Below are positions 32,608 to 44,227 of a stretch of DNA of 64,000 nucleotides, piece by piece. The DNA comes from an uncultured Lachnospiraceae bacterium. Lineage in GTDB: Bacteria > Bacillota > Clostridia > Lachnospirales > Lachnospiraceae. The notes under the pieces are model-generated. The model made no database searches and was not told the DNA's origin. It saw nothing but the letters and a program-made list of their open reading frames with translations. The translations under genes were made by a program, and so were the position numbers. The stretch lies in contig CACZBF010000003.1 in NCBI GenBank assembly GCA_902779355.1, forward strand, positions 124,001-188,000. The letters run 5' to 3'. Every line of letters begins with the position of its first letter. Within the stretch, counting starts at the first letter, position 1.

Positions 32608-34287
32608 TTGAGCAAAAAAAAGAATCAGGGACAGCAGAAGCCGGGTCTTAAGATCATCCCGCTCGGGGGATTGGAAGAGATCGGCATGAATATCACTGCC
32701 TTTGAATATGAAGACAGTATTATCATTGTGGACTGCGGGTTATCGTTTCCCGAGGACGATATGTATGGGATCGATCTCGTAATCCCGGATGTTACCTATC
32801 TCAGAGATAATCTGGATAAAGTAAAAGGTTTTTTTATCACGCACGGACATGAGGATCATATCGGCGCGATCCCGTATGTCCTGAGAGAGATCAATGTGCC
32901 GATCTATGCGACGAAGCTCACAATGGGCATCATTGATCACAAGCTGGAAGAGCACAGGATGCTTTCCGATGTAAAACGGAAAGTCGTGAGCTATGGTCAG
33001 CATATCAATTCCGGAAGCTTTCGTGTGGAATTCATCCGCACGAATCACAGTATTCAGGATGCCGCAGCACTGGCGATCTATTCGCCGGTCGGGATCGTGG
33101 TTCATACAGGAGATTTCAAGATCGACTATACGCCGGTTTTCGGAGATCCGATCGATCTGCAACGGTTTGGCGAGATCGGAAAAAAGGGCGTGCTCGCGTT
33201 GATGTGCGACAGTACGAATGCGGAGCGAGAAGGCTTTACGCAGTCTGAGAAATCCGTCGGCAGGGCACTCGATGATATTTTTTCCGATCATAAAAAGAAG
33301 CGGATCATCATTGCAACCTTTGCGTCGAATGTGGACCGCGTGCAGCAGATCATCAATACCGCGCATAAATACGGAAGAAAAGTGTTTGTCGAGGGACGCA
33401 GCATGGTCAATATCATCAAGACTGCATCCGAACTCGGTTACATCAAGATCCCGGACAATACACTGGGAGATATGGACAATATCAAAGACATTCCGGAAGC
33501 GCGGACTGTTTTGATCACGACGGGCAGCCAGGGCGAATCCATGGCGGCGCTGTCACGTATGGCAAACGGCATGCATAAACGGGTGCAGATCAAACCGTCG
33601 GATCTGATCGTGTTCAGTTCACATCCGATCCCGGGAAATGAGAAAGCCGTCAATAATATCATCAACGAGCTTTTCATCAAAGGCGCAGAGGTGATCTTCC
33701 AGGATGTGCATGTGTCCGGACACGCCTGCAGAGAAGATATCAAGTTGATCTATTCGCTCGTCCGTCCGAAGTACTCCATTCCGGTGCATGGCGAATACCG
33801 GCATTTGAAAGCGCAGGCGGCCATCGCAGAGGATATGGGCATACCGAAGGATCATATCATTCTGCTGAAAACAGGAGATGTATTGGATATCGACGAGGAT
33901 CATGCGAAGGTCGTCGACCATGTTTCCTGTAACGAGGTATTTGTCGACGGACTCGGCGTTGGTGATGTCGGCAATGTCGTGTTGAAAGACCGCCAGCATC
34001 TGGCCGAAGAGGGCGTGATCATCATTGTGATGACCTTGGAGAGTATGAGCGGCAGACTTCTTGCAGGACCGGATATCATCTCAAGAGGATTTGTCTATGT
34101 GCGCGAATCCGGCGACCTTCTGGAGGAAGCCAGAAAAACCATGAATGAAACGATGGATAAGATCCAGAGCAAAAATATTACGGATTGGGGTCATATCAAA
34201 TCCGAGATCAAGGATGCGATGGGTGAATTTGTTTGGAGAGAGACCAAACGGAAACCGATGATCATTCCGATCATTATGGAAGTGTGA
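32608..34287 (+). CDS. Ribonuclease J
   Basis: A 559-residue metallo-beta-lactamase/beta-CASP nuclease, normal length for RNase J. The metal motif is THGHEDHIGAIPYVL, with further ligands in HTGDFKIDYTP and the late VSGHACREDI and PVHGEYRHLKAQA. It degrades and matures mRNA and rRNA with both 5'-exonuclease and endonuclease activity. It starts with TTG at 32608; GGAGG lies seven bases upstream and no ATG is suitably placed. The weak start may limit synthesis. Confidence 0.96.
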   Translation: MSKKKNQGQQKPGLKIIPLGGLEEIGMNITAFEYEDSIIIVDCGLSFPEDDMYGIDLVIPDVTYLRDNLDKVKGFFITHGHEDHIGAIPYVLREINVPIYATKLTMGIIDHKLEEHRMLSDVKRKVVSYGQHINSGSFRVEFIRTNHSIQDAAALAIYSPVGIVVHTGDFKIDYTPVFGDPIDLQRFGEIGKKGVLALMCDSTNAEREGFTQSEKSVGRALDDIFSDHKKKRIIIATFASNVDRVQQIINTAHKYGRKVFVEGRSMVNIIKTASELGYIKIPDNTLGDMDNIKDIPEARTVLITTGSQGESMAALSRMANGMHKRVQIKPSDLIVFSSHPIPGNEKAVNNIINELFIKGAEVIFQDVHVSGHACREDIKLIYSLVRPKYSIPVHGEYRHLKAQAAIAEDMGIPKDHIILLKTGDVLDIDEDHAKVVDHVSCNEVFVDGLGVGDVGNVVLKDRQHLAEEGVIIIVMTLESMSGRLLAGPDIISRGFVYVRESGDLLEEARKTMNETMDKIQSKNITDWGHIKSEIKDAMGEFVWRETKRKPMIIPIIMEV

Positions 34288-34297
34288 GTGACAAACA

Positions 34298-34717
34298 ATG
34301 AAGACCAGGAAGTTGATTTTTCGAATCATCCGGATTGGCATCGCGGTGCTGATCACTATATTGATCCTGATGCTGTTTCTTTCCATCGGGAAAAAGGCCT
34401 ATGAATTCGGCTACCGTATTTTCACGGAGACTTCGGTGGACGAACCCCCGGGGAAAGATGTCGTCGTGCTTGTGCGCTCCGACATGAGTAAAAAAGAAGT
34501 CGCGGAGATGCTCGAGCAAAAAGGGCTTGTCAACGATGCGACGCTCTTTATGATCCAGTACAAACTGACGGATTATGACGAGATTGCTCCCGGCACGTAT
34601 ACCTTAAATACGTCCATGACGGTTCATGATATGGCCGCGGCCATGAGTCCGATGGAACAAGATACTGAGACTATGGACGAAGAGGGCGAACTTCAGGATC
34701 CGGGAGAGACCTCATGA
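34298..34717 (+). CDS. MltG N-terminal-domain-like membrane protein
   Basis: A 139-residue protein: one membrane span (residues about 9-30), then an extracytoplasmic segment VVVLVRSDMSKKEVAEMLEQ ... YKLTDYDEIAPGTYTLNTSM resembling the LysM-like N-terminal domain of the endolytic transglycosylase MltG/YceG. The catalytic domain of MltG, about 200 more residues, is absent; instead the protein ends in an acidic Met-containing tail. It could be a stand-alone anchor or regulatory version, or a truncated mltG. The end overlaps the next start (ATGA). Confidence 0.7.
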   Translation: MKTRKLIFRIIRIGIAVLITILILMLFLSIGKKAYEFGYRIFTETSVDEPPGKDVVVLVRSDMSKKEVAEMLEQKGLVNDATLFMIQYKLTDYDEIAPGTYTLNTSMTVHDMAAAMSPMEQDTETMDEEGELQDPGETS

Positions 34718-35358
34718 TCGATCCCGAACGGTTTGCAGTATTTCTTTCCACCATGGATGATCCGTGTTCCGATGCTTTGAAAAGGCTGGAGCAGGAAGCG
34801 CTTGCGGATGAGATCCCGATCATTCGGAAGGATACGCAGCGGCTATTGAAGGTGCTCCTTGCAATCACAAAACCGCAGCGGATTCTCGAAATCGGCACCG
34901 GCGTCGGATTTTCCACAATGTTTTTCGCTATGCATACACCCGGTCTTACCGATCTGGTCACGATCGAAAATTATCCCCCGCGGATCAAAAAAGCAAAAGA
35001 AGTGTTCCAAAAAGCAGATGCGCCTATTCGGCTGATCGAAGGAGATGCCGCAGAGGTCCTTCCTACACTACCAAACAGCCGTTTTGACTTCGTGCTGATG
35101 GATGGTGCGAAAGGACAGTATCCGATATTGCTCCCCGAAGTAAAGCGGTGTATGGCAAAAGGTGCGGTGTTGTTTTCCGACAATGTTTTGCAGGAGGGAG
35201 ATGTCCTGGAGTCCCGTTTTGCAGTGACCAGACGGGACCGGACGATCCATGAAAGGATGCGGGAGTATCTGCTCAAATTGATGCAAGATCCCGACTTTAC
35301 GACGACGGTGCTGCCGATCGGAGACGGGGTTGCGATCAGCGTATGGAAGGAAACCTGA
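34714..35358 (+). CDS. trmR: O-methyltransferase, TrmR-like (tRNA wobble uridine)
   Basis: A 214-residue class I SAM methyltransferase of the COMT-like family. It has ILEIGTGVGFSTMFFA (SAM loop), VTIENYPPRIKKAKE, FDFVLMDGAKGQYPILLPE and VLFSDNVLQEG. Its neighbour is a U32-family protein, the arrangement of B. subtilis yrrM with yrrN/yrrO, where TrmR methylates 5-hydroxyuridine at tRNA position 34. On that basis the call is TrmR; the fold alone would allow other O-methyl acceptors. Start coupled to the MltG-like gene by ATGA. Confidence 0.8.
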   Translation: MIDPERFAVFLSTMDDPCSDALKRLEQEALADEIPIIRKDTQRLLKVLLAITKPQRILEIGTGVGFSTMFFAMHTPGLTDLVTIENYPPRIKKAKEVFQKADAPIRLIEGDAAEVLPTLPNSRFDFVLMDGAKGQYPILLPEVKRCMAKGAVLFSDNVLQEGDVLESRFAVTRRDRTIHERMREYLLKLMQDPDFTTTVLPIGDGVAISVWKET

Positions 35359-35372
35359 AAGAGGAATCTGGT

Positions 35373-36632
35373 ATGGCACAAATCAAAGCGAAAGCGCCGG
35401 AACTTTTACTTCCGGCCAGCTGCCTGGAAGTGCTGAAGGTTGCGGTACACTATGGCGCAGACGCCGTGTACATCGGCGGAAATGAATTCGGACTGCGGGC
35501 AAAGGCGAAAAATTTTTCTCCGGAAGAGATGCAGGAAGGCATCACATTTTGCCACGAACGCGGGAAAAAGGTCTATGTCACCGTCAACATTCTTGCACAT
35601 AATGCGGATATGGAAGGTGTGCGTGCATACCTCAAAGAACTTCGTGCATGGAAGCCGGATGGCCTGATCATTGCAGACCCCGGCATTTTTACACTCGCGA
35701 AAGAACTCTGCCCGGAGATTGACCTGCATATCAGCACACAGGCAAACAATACCAATTACGAAACCTTTCGTTTCTGGCATCAGCTTGGCGCGAAGCGGGT
35801 TGTCTCAGCCAGGGAATTATCTCTTGCAGAGATCAAAGAACTCCGCGATAAGATCCCGCCGGCGCTTGAGATCGAGACCTTTGTCCATGGCGCGATGTGC
35901 ATTTCCTATTCCGGCAGATGCCTGCTCAGTAATTACTTTACGGGACGGGATGCGAACCACGGAGAATGCACCCATCCCTGTCGCTGGAATTACACCGTGA
36001 TGGAAGAATCAAGACCCGGAGAGTATCTGCCGGTTTATGAGAACGAGCGGGGAACCTTTCTTTTCAACTCCAGGGATCTGAATATGATCGGATATCTTCC
36101 CGAACTGATCGAGGCGGGGATTGACAGTTTCAAAATAGAAGGTAGAATGAAAACAGCCCTGTATGTCGCGATCGTTGCACGCACTTACCGGAATGCGATC
36201 GAGGACTATCTGGCTTCCGAAGAACGGTATCGTAACAATCTCCCGAGATATGAGGAGGAACTTTGCAGCTGTACCCACAGGCCTTATGGCACAGGATTTT
36301 TCTTCGGCAAACCGGATGCATCTTCCCAGATCTATACGGAAAGTACATACGAAAAAGGCGCGACATATCTTGGGATGGCAGGTGCATGCCGCGAGGACGG
36401 ATCATTTGTCATGGAACAGAAGAATAAGTTTTGCGTGGGAGAGACCGTAGAGATCCTGAAAACCGATGGGCGAAATCTGCATGCCAAGGTAAAGCGGATT
36501 TGCGCGGAGGATGGCACGGAGATGACATCGGCACCGCATGCGAAACAGATCCTTCAGGTTACACTCGATCAGAAAACAGAACCCTGTGATGTGCTGCGGA
36601 GAAAAGAGGAAAAGGAGAAGCAAGATGGCTGA
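35373..36632 (+). CDS. trhP: U32-family tRNA hydroxylase, TrhP-like
   Basis: A 419-residue protein, formerly peptidase U32. It has the N-terminal PELLLPASCLEVLKVAVHYG and the Cys-rich family signature ETFVHGAMCISYSGRCLLSN followed by HGECTHPCRW. TrhP proteins start the synthesis of 5-hydroxyuridine on tRNA U34, using prephenate and an iron-sulfur cluster; the adjacent TrmR then methylates it. The start at 35373 has AGAGGAA upstream; the 30-base in-frame extension overlaps trmR. The end overlaps the lactonase start by eight bases. Confidence 0.88.
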   Translation: MAQIKAKAPELLLPASCLEVLKVAVHYGADAVYIGGNEFGLRAKAKNFSPEEMQEGITFCHERGKKVYVTVNILAHNADMEGVRAYLKELRAWKPDGLIIADPGIFTLAKELCPEIDLHISTQANNTNYETFRFWHQLGAKRVVSARELSLAEIKELRDKIPPALEIETFVHGAMCISYSGRCLLSNYFTGRDANHGECTHPCRWNYTVMEESRPGEYLPVYENERGTFLFNSRDLNMIGYLPELIEAGIDSFKIEGRMKTALYVAIVARTYRNAIEDYLASEERYRNNLPRYEEELCSCTHRPYGTGFFFGKPDASSQIYTESTYEKGATYLGMAGACREDGSFVMEQKNKFCVGETVEILKTDGRNLHAKVKRICAEDGTEMTSAPHAKQILQVTLDQKTEPCDVLRRKEEKEKQDG

Positions 36633-37686
36633 AAAGTATATCGCTTATGTAGGTACTTACACGCATGAAAACAGCATCGGCATTCATCTTTATGACATGG
36701 ACATCGAGAAGGGATTGATGACCGAACGCAAGGTTGTCCCGATCAACAATCCGTCGGATCTGATCGTGTCCAACAACAAAAAGTTTCTTTATTCGATTGC
36801 AGACGAAGGGGTAGAAGCATTTCGTATCCTCCCAGACGGTGATCTCGAACCGATCAATAAGGCGTGGATCGGTGGGATGCGTGGCTGCTATGTGGAGCTG
36901 GATGCGAAGGATCAATTCCTGTTTGTCGGCGGCTTCCATGACGGACGCGTGACGATGATGAAGCTTAATCCGGAGGATGGCAGCATTGTCGGCATTGCAG
37001 ACGGCGTCTTTCATAAAGGGATGGGGAGAAGCGTGGCGGCGCGAAATTTCGTGCCTCATGTCACCTGTGTCAAAATGACGCCGGATCAACGGTTTCTCTG
37101 TGCGGTAGACAGCGGCCTTGATCAGGTCAAGATTTACATCCCGGATTATGAAAAAGAAAAGATGATCCTGACGGATATCGTCCGATTGAGTATGGAGTCC
37201 GGGCCGAGAATGATCCGTTTCAGCAGAGACGGAAAGTGCGCTTACGTCCTCTGCGAGCTGACCAATACTGTGGAAGTTTATTCCTACAAGGCTGATGAAA
37301 AAGCACCGGAATTTGAAAAGATCCAATCGATCCGGACCAGTGAAGAAAAGGACGGAGAAGGCGTTTGCTCAGCATCGGGTATTGAGGTGTCCCGTGACGG
37401 AAAGTTCCTCATCGTGACGAACGCCGGCGTGAATACAGCGACGATCTTCAAGATTGCAGCCAAAGGCGGAAAGCTTTCCTACTGTTTTGAGAACAAGATC
37501 AGCGGCGACTATCCGAAGGTGCTTTCCATTTATCCGAATAACAAATTCTTTATGTGTCTCAACAATGATACCGATGAGATCACGACGATGCAGCTCAACT
37601 TCAAGGAAGGCTATATGCTGATGGAAAGCAAGCCGGTTCCGATCAATAAACCGAACTGCGTCTATATCCACAAGTATCAAGGGTAA
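36625..37686 (+). CDS. Lactonase-family beta-propeller protein
   Basis: A 353-residue seven-bladed-propeller protein of the 6-phosphogluconolactonase (Pgl/YkgB) type. It has YVGTYTHENSIGIHLYDMD at the start, repeated blade patterns such as LFVGGFHDGRVTMMKLNPEDG and FVPHVTCVKMTPDQRFLCAV, and the ending PVPINKPNCVYIH. Family members hydrolyse 6-phosphogluconolactone or related lactones; no signal peptide, so cytoplasmic. The in-frame extension to 36538 lies inside trhP and is rejected. Activity on sugar lactones is inferred from family only. Confidence 0.82.
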   Translation: MAEKYIAYVGTYTHENSIGIHLYDMDIEKGLMTERKVVPINNPSDLIVSNNKKFLYSIADEGVEAFRILPDGDLEPINKAWIGGMRGCYVELDAKDQFLFVGGFHDGRVTMMKLNPEDGSIVGIADGVFHKGMGRSVAARNFVPHVTCVKMTPDQRFLCAVDSGLDQVKIYIPDYEKEKMILTDIVRLSMESGPRMIRFSRDGKCAYVLCELTNTVEVYSYKADEKAPEFEKIQSIRTSEEKDGEGVCSASGIEVSRDGKFLIVTNAGVNTATIFKIAAKGGKLSYCFENKISGDYPKVLSIYPNNKFFMCLNNDTDEITTMQLNFKEGYMLMESKPVPINKPNCVYIHKYQG

Positions 37687-37691
37687 GCCGG

Positions 37692-38339
37692 ATGAAACAG
37701 GGCGCAATTTTTGACATGGACGGCGTGCTCTTTGATACGGAGCGCATGTACCAGGAAACATGGCGGGAAGTGGCCTCAGAAATGGGCATCACGCTGCCGC
37801 CGGAATATACGTATCATGTTTCAGGAGCATCCAAGGACGGTGTCTATGAAGCCGTCAGAAGGTTTTATCACACGGATGATCCGATCCGCATCACGACCGA
37901 AGTCTATGAGCGCATGCACATCAAGCAGCAAAAACCGCTTCCGATCAAGCCGGGCGTGAAAGAAATCCTCACTTTTTTTCAACAGGAAGGGATCAAAACG
38001 GCTGTCGCAAGCAGCACGTTTCGCGCACAAGTCAACGAAAATCTTGAGAAGAACGGATTGGCGTTGTATTTTGATACAGTGATCTGCGGAGACGAAGTAA
38101 CGAAAGCGAAACCGGACCCGGAGATCTTTCTCAAAGCGGCTGAGAAACTATCGCTTTCCCCGGAGGACTGTTATGTCTTTGAAGACAGTTTCAATGGGAT
38201 CCGCGCAGCGCATGCGGCAGGCTGCGTAGCGGTCATGGTGATCGACCTGATGGAGCCGGATGAAGAGATCCGCACACTTTCGGATTATGTATGCTCGGAT
38301 TTAAACGAAGCGCTCTTAAAACTGTCCTCAGAGAGATAA
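37692..38339 (+). CDS. HAD-family phosphatase (beta-phosphoglucomutase-like)
   Basis: A 215-residue HAD hydrolase with a helical cap: nucleophile motif GAIFDMDGVLFDTE, motif II VASSTFRAQVNENL, the lysine and motif III CGDEVTKAKPDPEIFLKAAE, and FEDSFNGIRAAHAAG. The closest general resemblance is to the beta-phosphoglucomutase/YhcW group. A true beta-PGM would process beta-glucose-1-phosphate from GH65 phosphorylases, of which only a remnant survives here, but general sugar-phosphate phosphatase activity is equally likely. Starts five bases after the lactonase stop. Confidence 0.85.
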   Translation: MKQGAIFDMDGVLFDTERMYQETWREVASEMGITLPPEYTYHVSGASKDGVYEAVRRFYHTDDPIRITTEVYERMHIKQQKPLPIKPGVKEILTFFQQEGIKTAVASSTFRAQVNENLEKNGLALYFDTVICGDEVTKAKPDPEIFLKAAEKLSLSPEDCYVFEDSFNGIRAAHAAGCVAVMVIDLMEPDEEIRTLSDYVCSDLNEALLKLSSER

Positions 38340-38394
38340 CATCCTTTTTGATACACATCGGTTTGTCATTAAATGTAATTTTCTTTTAATTTCC

Positions 38395-38424
38395 TTGCAT
38401 TTTTGACGTTTTTTTGGTAACATA
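38395..38424 (+). promoter_or_regulatory. Promoter of tRNA-Arg
   Basis: TTGCAT, 18 bases, TAACAT upstream of the tRNA; expected start near 38431. Confidence 0.5.
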
Positions 38425-38451
38425 TCGTAGTGCCGCCTGTTCGGCATTTTG

Positions 38452-38522
38452 CAACCGTAGTCTAACGGATAGAACGCAGGACTCCGACTCCTGTAATGTG
38501 GGTTCGATTCCCGCCGGTTGCA
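38452..38522 (+). tRNA. tRNA-Arg (anticodon CCG)
   Basis: GCAACCG pairs with CGGTTGC to close the acceptor; anticodon stem CAGGA/TCCTG with loop CTCCGAC gives CCG, reading CGG. T arm GTGGG-TTCGATT-CCCGC. The discriminator is A; CCA is not encoded. Confidence 0.95.
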
Positions 38523-38562
38523 CTTTCTGTAAAAGGTTAGATCATTCAGGAGAGTAAGATAT

Positions 38563-39873
38563 ATGAAGAATTTTTCTATGGCAACGGTGATTGCCTTTTT
38601 CAAAAAATACGGTCGATATTTCGGAGCAGGTGCGCTGTTCGCATTTCTCGCCGTGTTGGTCATCAAATTCACAAATCCCGCTGACACAGCGAAGGGGACA
38701 CCCGCTAATGGGAATGCGCCGGCTGTCCATGCACTCAGCGATCAGAACGCGGAAGGATATCAGGTTGATGCCGATGAAGCGATCAATGAACTGATCCGCA
38801 ACTATTATACCTATTACGCAAACGGTGATATCGCAAATCTGGAGACCGTGGCGACGCCGATCAGCGATGGTGAGAAGAGTTTTATCCAGATGTATTCCAA
38901 CTATGTGGAAAACTATGACAACCTCGCATGCTACACGAAAAGCGGCCTTACCGACGATTCCTATCTTGTGAGTGTTTATCTGGAGATCAAGTTCAATGGC
39001 GTGGAGACTCCTGCACCCGGACTCGATTTCTTCTATGTCGAGAAGAACCCGGATGGCAACTACTATATCAATAATCTCTACAGCCAGTACAATTCTCTGA
39101 CCAAAGAACAGCCGACGGATCCGGCCATCGACGCGCTGATCCAGGCGTTTGAAACGCAGGAGGATGTGCTTGCGCTGCAAAGTGATGTTCAGACGCAGTA
39201 TGAAACCGCGATCAGCTCCGATCCGAATCTGGATACGTTGATCAATACCACGATCGCGGATGCGTATGCGACTTGGGCAAAGAGTCTGAACCAGACCGAG
39301 ACCGCAGCCGCGGAAGAGACGACAGAGACGCCGGAGACAGAAGCAGCAGAGGAAACCCCGGAAGAAGAGCAGCCGGCAGAAGAAACGCCGGCGACTGAAG
39401 CGCCTGTGATTCTAGTGACGACTAATCGCGTCAACATGCGTGATGATTCCTCACAGGATGGAGAAGTACTTGTTACGCTCGATGAGGGAACAGAAGTTGC
39501 GATGGTATCCGATGTCGGAAACGGCTGGTACAGCGTCGCTTATAACGGGACTAACGGTTACATCATCGGCGATTATCTGAAACGGAAAGACGGACAGGAC
39601 AATGCCCAAGGGGCGGAAGCACCTGCAGCAGAAGAGACGCAGGCGGAGACTGGCGGCGATACGACGCAGACGACCGACGGCCCGAGTGGTACTGTCACGT
39701 TGTCGGAGCATAATGTCGTAACGATCCGTTCTTCTGCAAGTAGTGATTCCGAAAAGGTCGGCACCGCCTATACCGGCGACAAGATCAAGGTGCTTTCAAA
39801 CGAAAGCAATGGGTGGTCTAAAGTGGAATTCAACGGCACGACCGGCTATATCAGGACCGATCTGCTGAGCTAG
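38563..39873 (+). CDS. Membrane-anchored protein with two SH3b domains
   Basis: A 436-residue protein: short cytoplasmic N-terminus, one membrane span (GAGALFAFLAVLVIKF, about 21-36), an extracellular NTF2-like region (about 65-185, YYTYYANGDIANLE ... YVEKNPDGNYYINNLY), a Glu/Thr/Pro/Ala-rich linker, and two SH3b domains (VNMRDDSSQDGEVLVTLDEG and VTIRSSASSDSEKVGTAYTG) separated by another low-complexity linker. SH3b domains usually bind peptidoglycan, so a wall-associated sensor or scaffold is likely. No catalytic domain. AGGAGAG precedes the ATG; the tRNA-Arg is immediately upstream. Confidence 0.85.
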   Translation: MKNFSMATVIAFFKKYGRYFGAGALFAFLAVLVIKFTNPADTAKGTPANGNAPAVHALSDQNAEGYQVDADEAINELIRNYYTYYANGDIANLETVATPISDGEKSFIQMYSNYVENYDNLACYTKSGLTDDSYLVSVYLEIKFNGVETPAPGLDFFYVEKNPDGNYYINNLYSQYNSLTKEQPTDPAIDALIQAFETQEDVLALQSDVQTQYETAISSDPNLDTLINTTIADAYATWAKSLNQTETAAAEETTETPETEAAEETPEEEQPAEETPATEAPVILVTTNRVNMRDDSSQDGEVLVTLDEGTEVAMVSDVGNGWYSVAYNGTNGYIIGDYLKRKDGQDNAQGAEAPAAEETQAETGGDTTQTTDGPSGTVTLSEHNVVTIRSSASSDSEKVGTAYTGDKIKVLSNESNGWSKVEFNGTTGYIRTDLLS

Positions 39874-39900
39874 GAAGATCATATCAGTCAATACAAAGCC

Positions 39901-39934
39901 AATGCGGAGACAGCGCAAGTCTCCGCATTTCTTT
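39901..39934 (+). terminator. Rho-independent terminator
   Basis: AATGCGGAGAC and GTCTCCGCATT form an 11-bp stem with a seven-base loop, followed by TCTTTC. Ends the SH3b gene. Confidence 0.85.
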
Positions 39935-39949
39935 CGTTGAGGGAAGTTT

Positions 39950-40648
39950 ATGAGGATCAATAAGTTTTTAAGCGAAGCCGGAATCTGCTCCAGGCGCAAG
40001 GCGGATCAGGAGATCGCATCGGGCCATGTGAAGATCAACGGTCAGATCGCCACCCTTGGGGATACCGTTTTTGAGACAGATGTGGTAGAGTATAAAGGTG
40101 AGGTCATTTCCGCGAAACAGGAGAAGAAAGTGTACCTTTACTATAAGCCCATCGGAGTTGTCTGCACGGAGGATCGCAGAGAAAAGGATAATCTTTTGGA
40201 TGCGGTCGATCTTCCGGAACGGGTGACCTATCTCGGAAGGCTTGATAAAAATTCCGAAGGGCTGCTTCTTTTGTCCAATGACGGTATACTCAATCAGCAG
40301 CTGATGCGGCCGGGGTTTTACCATGAAAAGGAATACGAAGTACAGATCGATCGACCCGTGACCGCAGAATTGATCAAAAAACTATCCGAAGGTGTGTATC
40401 TCACGGAACTGGATCGGACCACGAGACCGTGTACGGTAAAGAAATTGCGATCAGATACATTTTCGATCATTTTGACGCAGGGACTGAACCGCCAGATACG
40501 GCGCATGTGCAAAGAACTGGGCTGTCATGTAAAAAAATTGATCAGGGTGCGGATCTGCAACCTGACATTGGACGATATGAAACCGGGGGATCTACGTGAA
40601 TTGACCGCAGAAGAGGAACGGACTCTCCGCGAACAGATTGACAGGTAA
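39950..40648 (+). CDS. rluB: Pseudouridine synthase (RsuA/RluB family)
   Basis: A 232-residue rRNA pseudouridine synthase. N-terminal S4 RNA-binding domain (MRINKFLSEAGICSRRKADQ) then the catalytic domain with GRLDKNSEGLLLLSNDG, containing the catalytic Asp, and GLNRQIRRMCKELG. RluB modifies U2605 of 23S rRNA, RsuA a site in 16S rRNA; the Firmicutes type is usually called RluB. Starts 16 bases after the terminator stem's T-run and is followed by ligA after three bases. Confidence 0.92.
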   Translation: MRINKFLSEAGICSRRKADQEIASGHVKINGQIATLGDTVFETDVVEYKGEVISAKQEKKVYLYYKPIGVVCTEDRREKDNLLDAVDLPERVTYLGRLDKNSEGLLLLSNDGILNQQLMRPGFYHEKEYEVQIDRPVTAELIKKLSEGVYLTELDRTTRPCTVKKLRSDTFSIILTQGLNRQIRRMCKELGCHVKKLIRVRICNLTLDDMKPGDLRELTAEEERTLREQIDR

Positions 40649-43281
<2,633 letters not shown>

Positions 43282-43370
43282 TCTGGTATAATAGGAACGT
43301 CGTCAAAGGTGCGTGATCTTCACGCAAGGCGGCGAAGTGATCAGAACCATGAAAATAAGGAGGCCATACA

Positions 43371-43751
43371 ATGGCGGAAGATCGAAAAGCAGTCAGGATC
43401 AAGGAGAGCGAGATGGGCGAGGTAAAGGTATCCGATGAAGTCATCGCGATCATCGCGGGGTTAGCTGCAACGGAAGTGGAAGGGGTCAGTTCCATGGCCG
43501 GCAATATCACAAATGAGCTGGTCAGCAAGCTGGGCATGAAAAACCTTTCCAAGGGCGTCAGGATCGAGATGCAGGATCATTCGGTCGAGGTTTATCTCGC
43601 ACTGAATATTTCTTACGGGTATAACATTCCGGACGTTTCCGCAAAAGTGCAGGAACGCGTGAAATCAGCAGTTGAAAATATGACGGGATTAACTATCTCC
43701 GTTGTGAATGTCAAGATCGCAACGGTAGATATGGCTTCTGAAAATGACTGA
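43371..43751 (+). CDS. Asp23/Gls24 family protein (YqhY-like)
   Basis: A 126-residue Asp23/Gls24 protein: VSDEVIAIIAGLAATEVEGV, then MQDHSVEVYLALNISYGYNIP and VSAKVQERVKSAVENMTGL. YqhY-type members sit before nusB in Firmicutes and affect fatty-acid synthesis or envelope stress; the function is not fully settled. TAAGGAGG precedes the ATG. A hairpin separates it from nusB. Confidence 0.93.
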   Translation: MAEDRKAVRIKESEMGEVKVSDEVIAIIAGLAATEVEGVSSMAGNITNELVSKLGMKNLSKGVRIEMQDHSVEVYLALNISYGYNIPDVSAKVQERVKSAVENMTGLTISVVNVKIATVDMASEND

Positions 43752-43762
43752 GAGACAATGCA

Positions 43763-43795
43763 GCGGGAGGGTGTCTTTGCGACATCCTCTCGTGT
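43763..43795 (+). terminator. Hairpin between Asp23 gene and nusB
   Basis: CGGGAGGGTGTC and GACATCCTCTCG pair over 12 bp with two G-U pairs and a short loop, followed by TGTTTGTG. Probably a partial terminator setting the ratio of the abundant Asp23 protein to the downstream genes. Boundaries are approximate by a few bases. Confidence 0.6.
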
Positions 43796-43819
43796 TTGTG
43801 TATGAAGAAAGGGATTGGT

Positions 43820-44227
43820 ATGACAAGACATCAGCTGCGGGAGCAGGTATTTTTGATCCTGTTCCGGGCAGATTTTTACGATGAACAAGGATTAAAAGAG
43901 CAGGAATCGCTTTTTACGGATGGCTTAAAAGATGCATCTGAGGAGGAGCGGGTTTATATCCGCGCCAAATATCAGGCGATTATGGAAATACTGGATGAAA
44001 TCGATGCTGTGCTCAATCAGAGTGCAGCCGGATGGAAAACGAGCCGTATGGGGAAAGCGGAGCTTACGATCCTGCGGCTAGCCGTTTATGAGATCCTTTA
44101 CGATGAAGACATCCCGACCGGAGTCGCCATCAACGAAGCGGTCGAGCTGTCCAAGAAGTACGGCACAGAGGAAGCATCTTCTTTTGTAAACGGTATCTTG
44201 GCGAAAGTGGCAGCAGAGCATTCATGA
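43820..44227 (+). CDS. nusB: Transcription antitermination factor NusB
   Basis: A 135-residue all-helical NusB. It begins MTRHQLREQVFLILFRADFY and ends with the conserved LYDEDIPTGVAINEAVELSK and KYGTEEASSFVNGILAK. With NusE it binds boxA RNA to promote rRNA antitermination. The start at 43820 has AAAGGGA upstream and matches the family; in-frame TTG/ATG codons at 43796-43802 lack a ribosome site. The stop overlaps the xseA start (ATGA). Confidence 0.93.
   Translation: MTRHQLREQVFLILFRADFYDEQGLKEQESLFTDGLKDASEEERVYIRAKYQAIMEILDEIDAVLNQSAAGWKTSRMGKAELTILRLAVYEILYDEDIPTGVAINEAVELSKKYGTEEASSFVNGILAKVAAEHS

Noticed and set aside
32417..32611. Small frame between the DUF1292 gene and RNase J
   Set aside because: It mostly overlaps the DUF1292 gene, has no ribosome site and no protein-like conservation.
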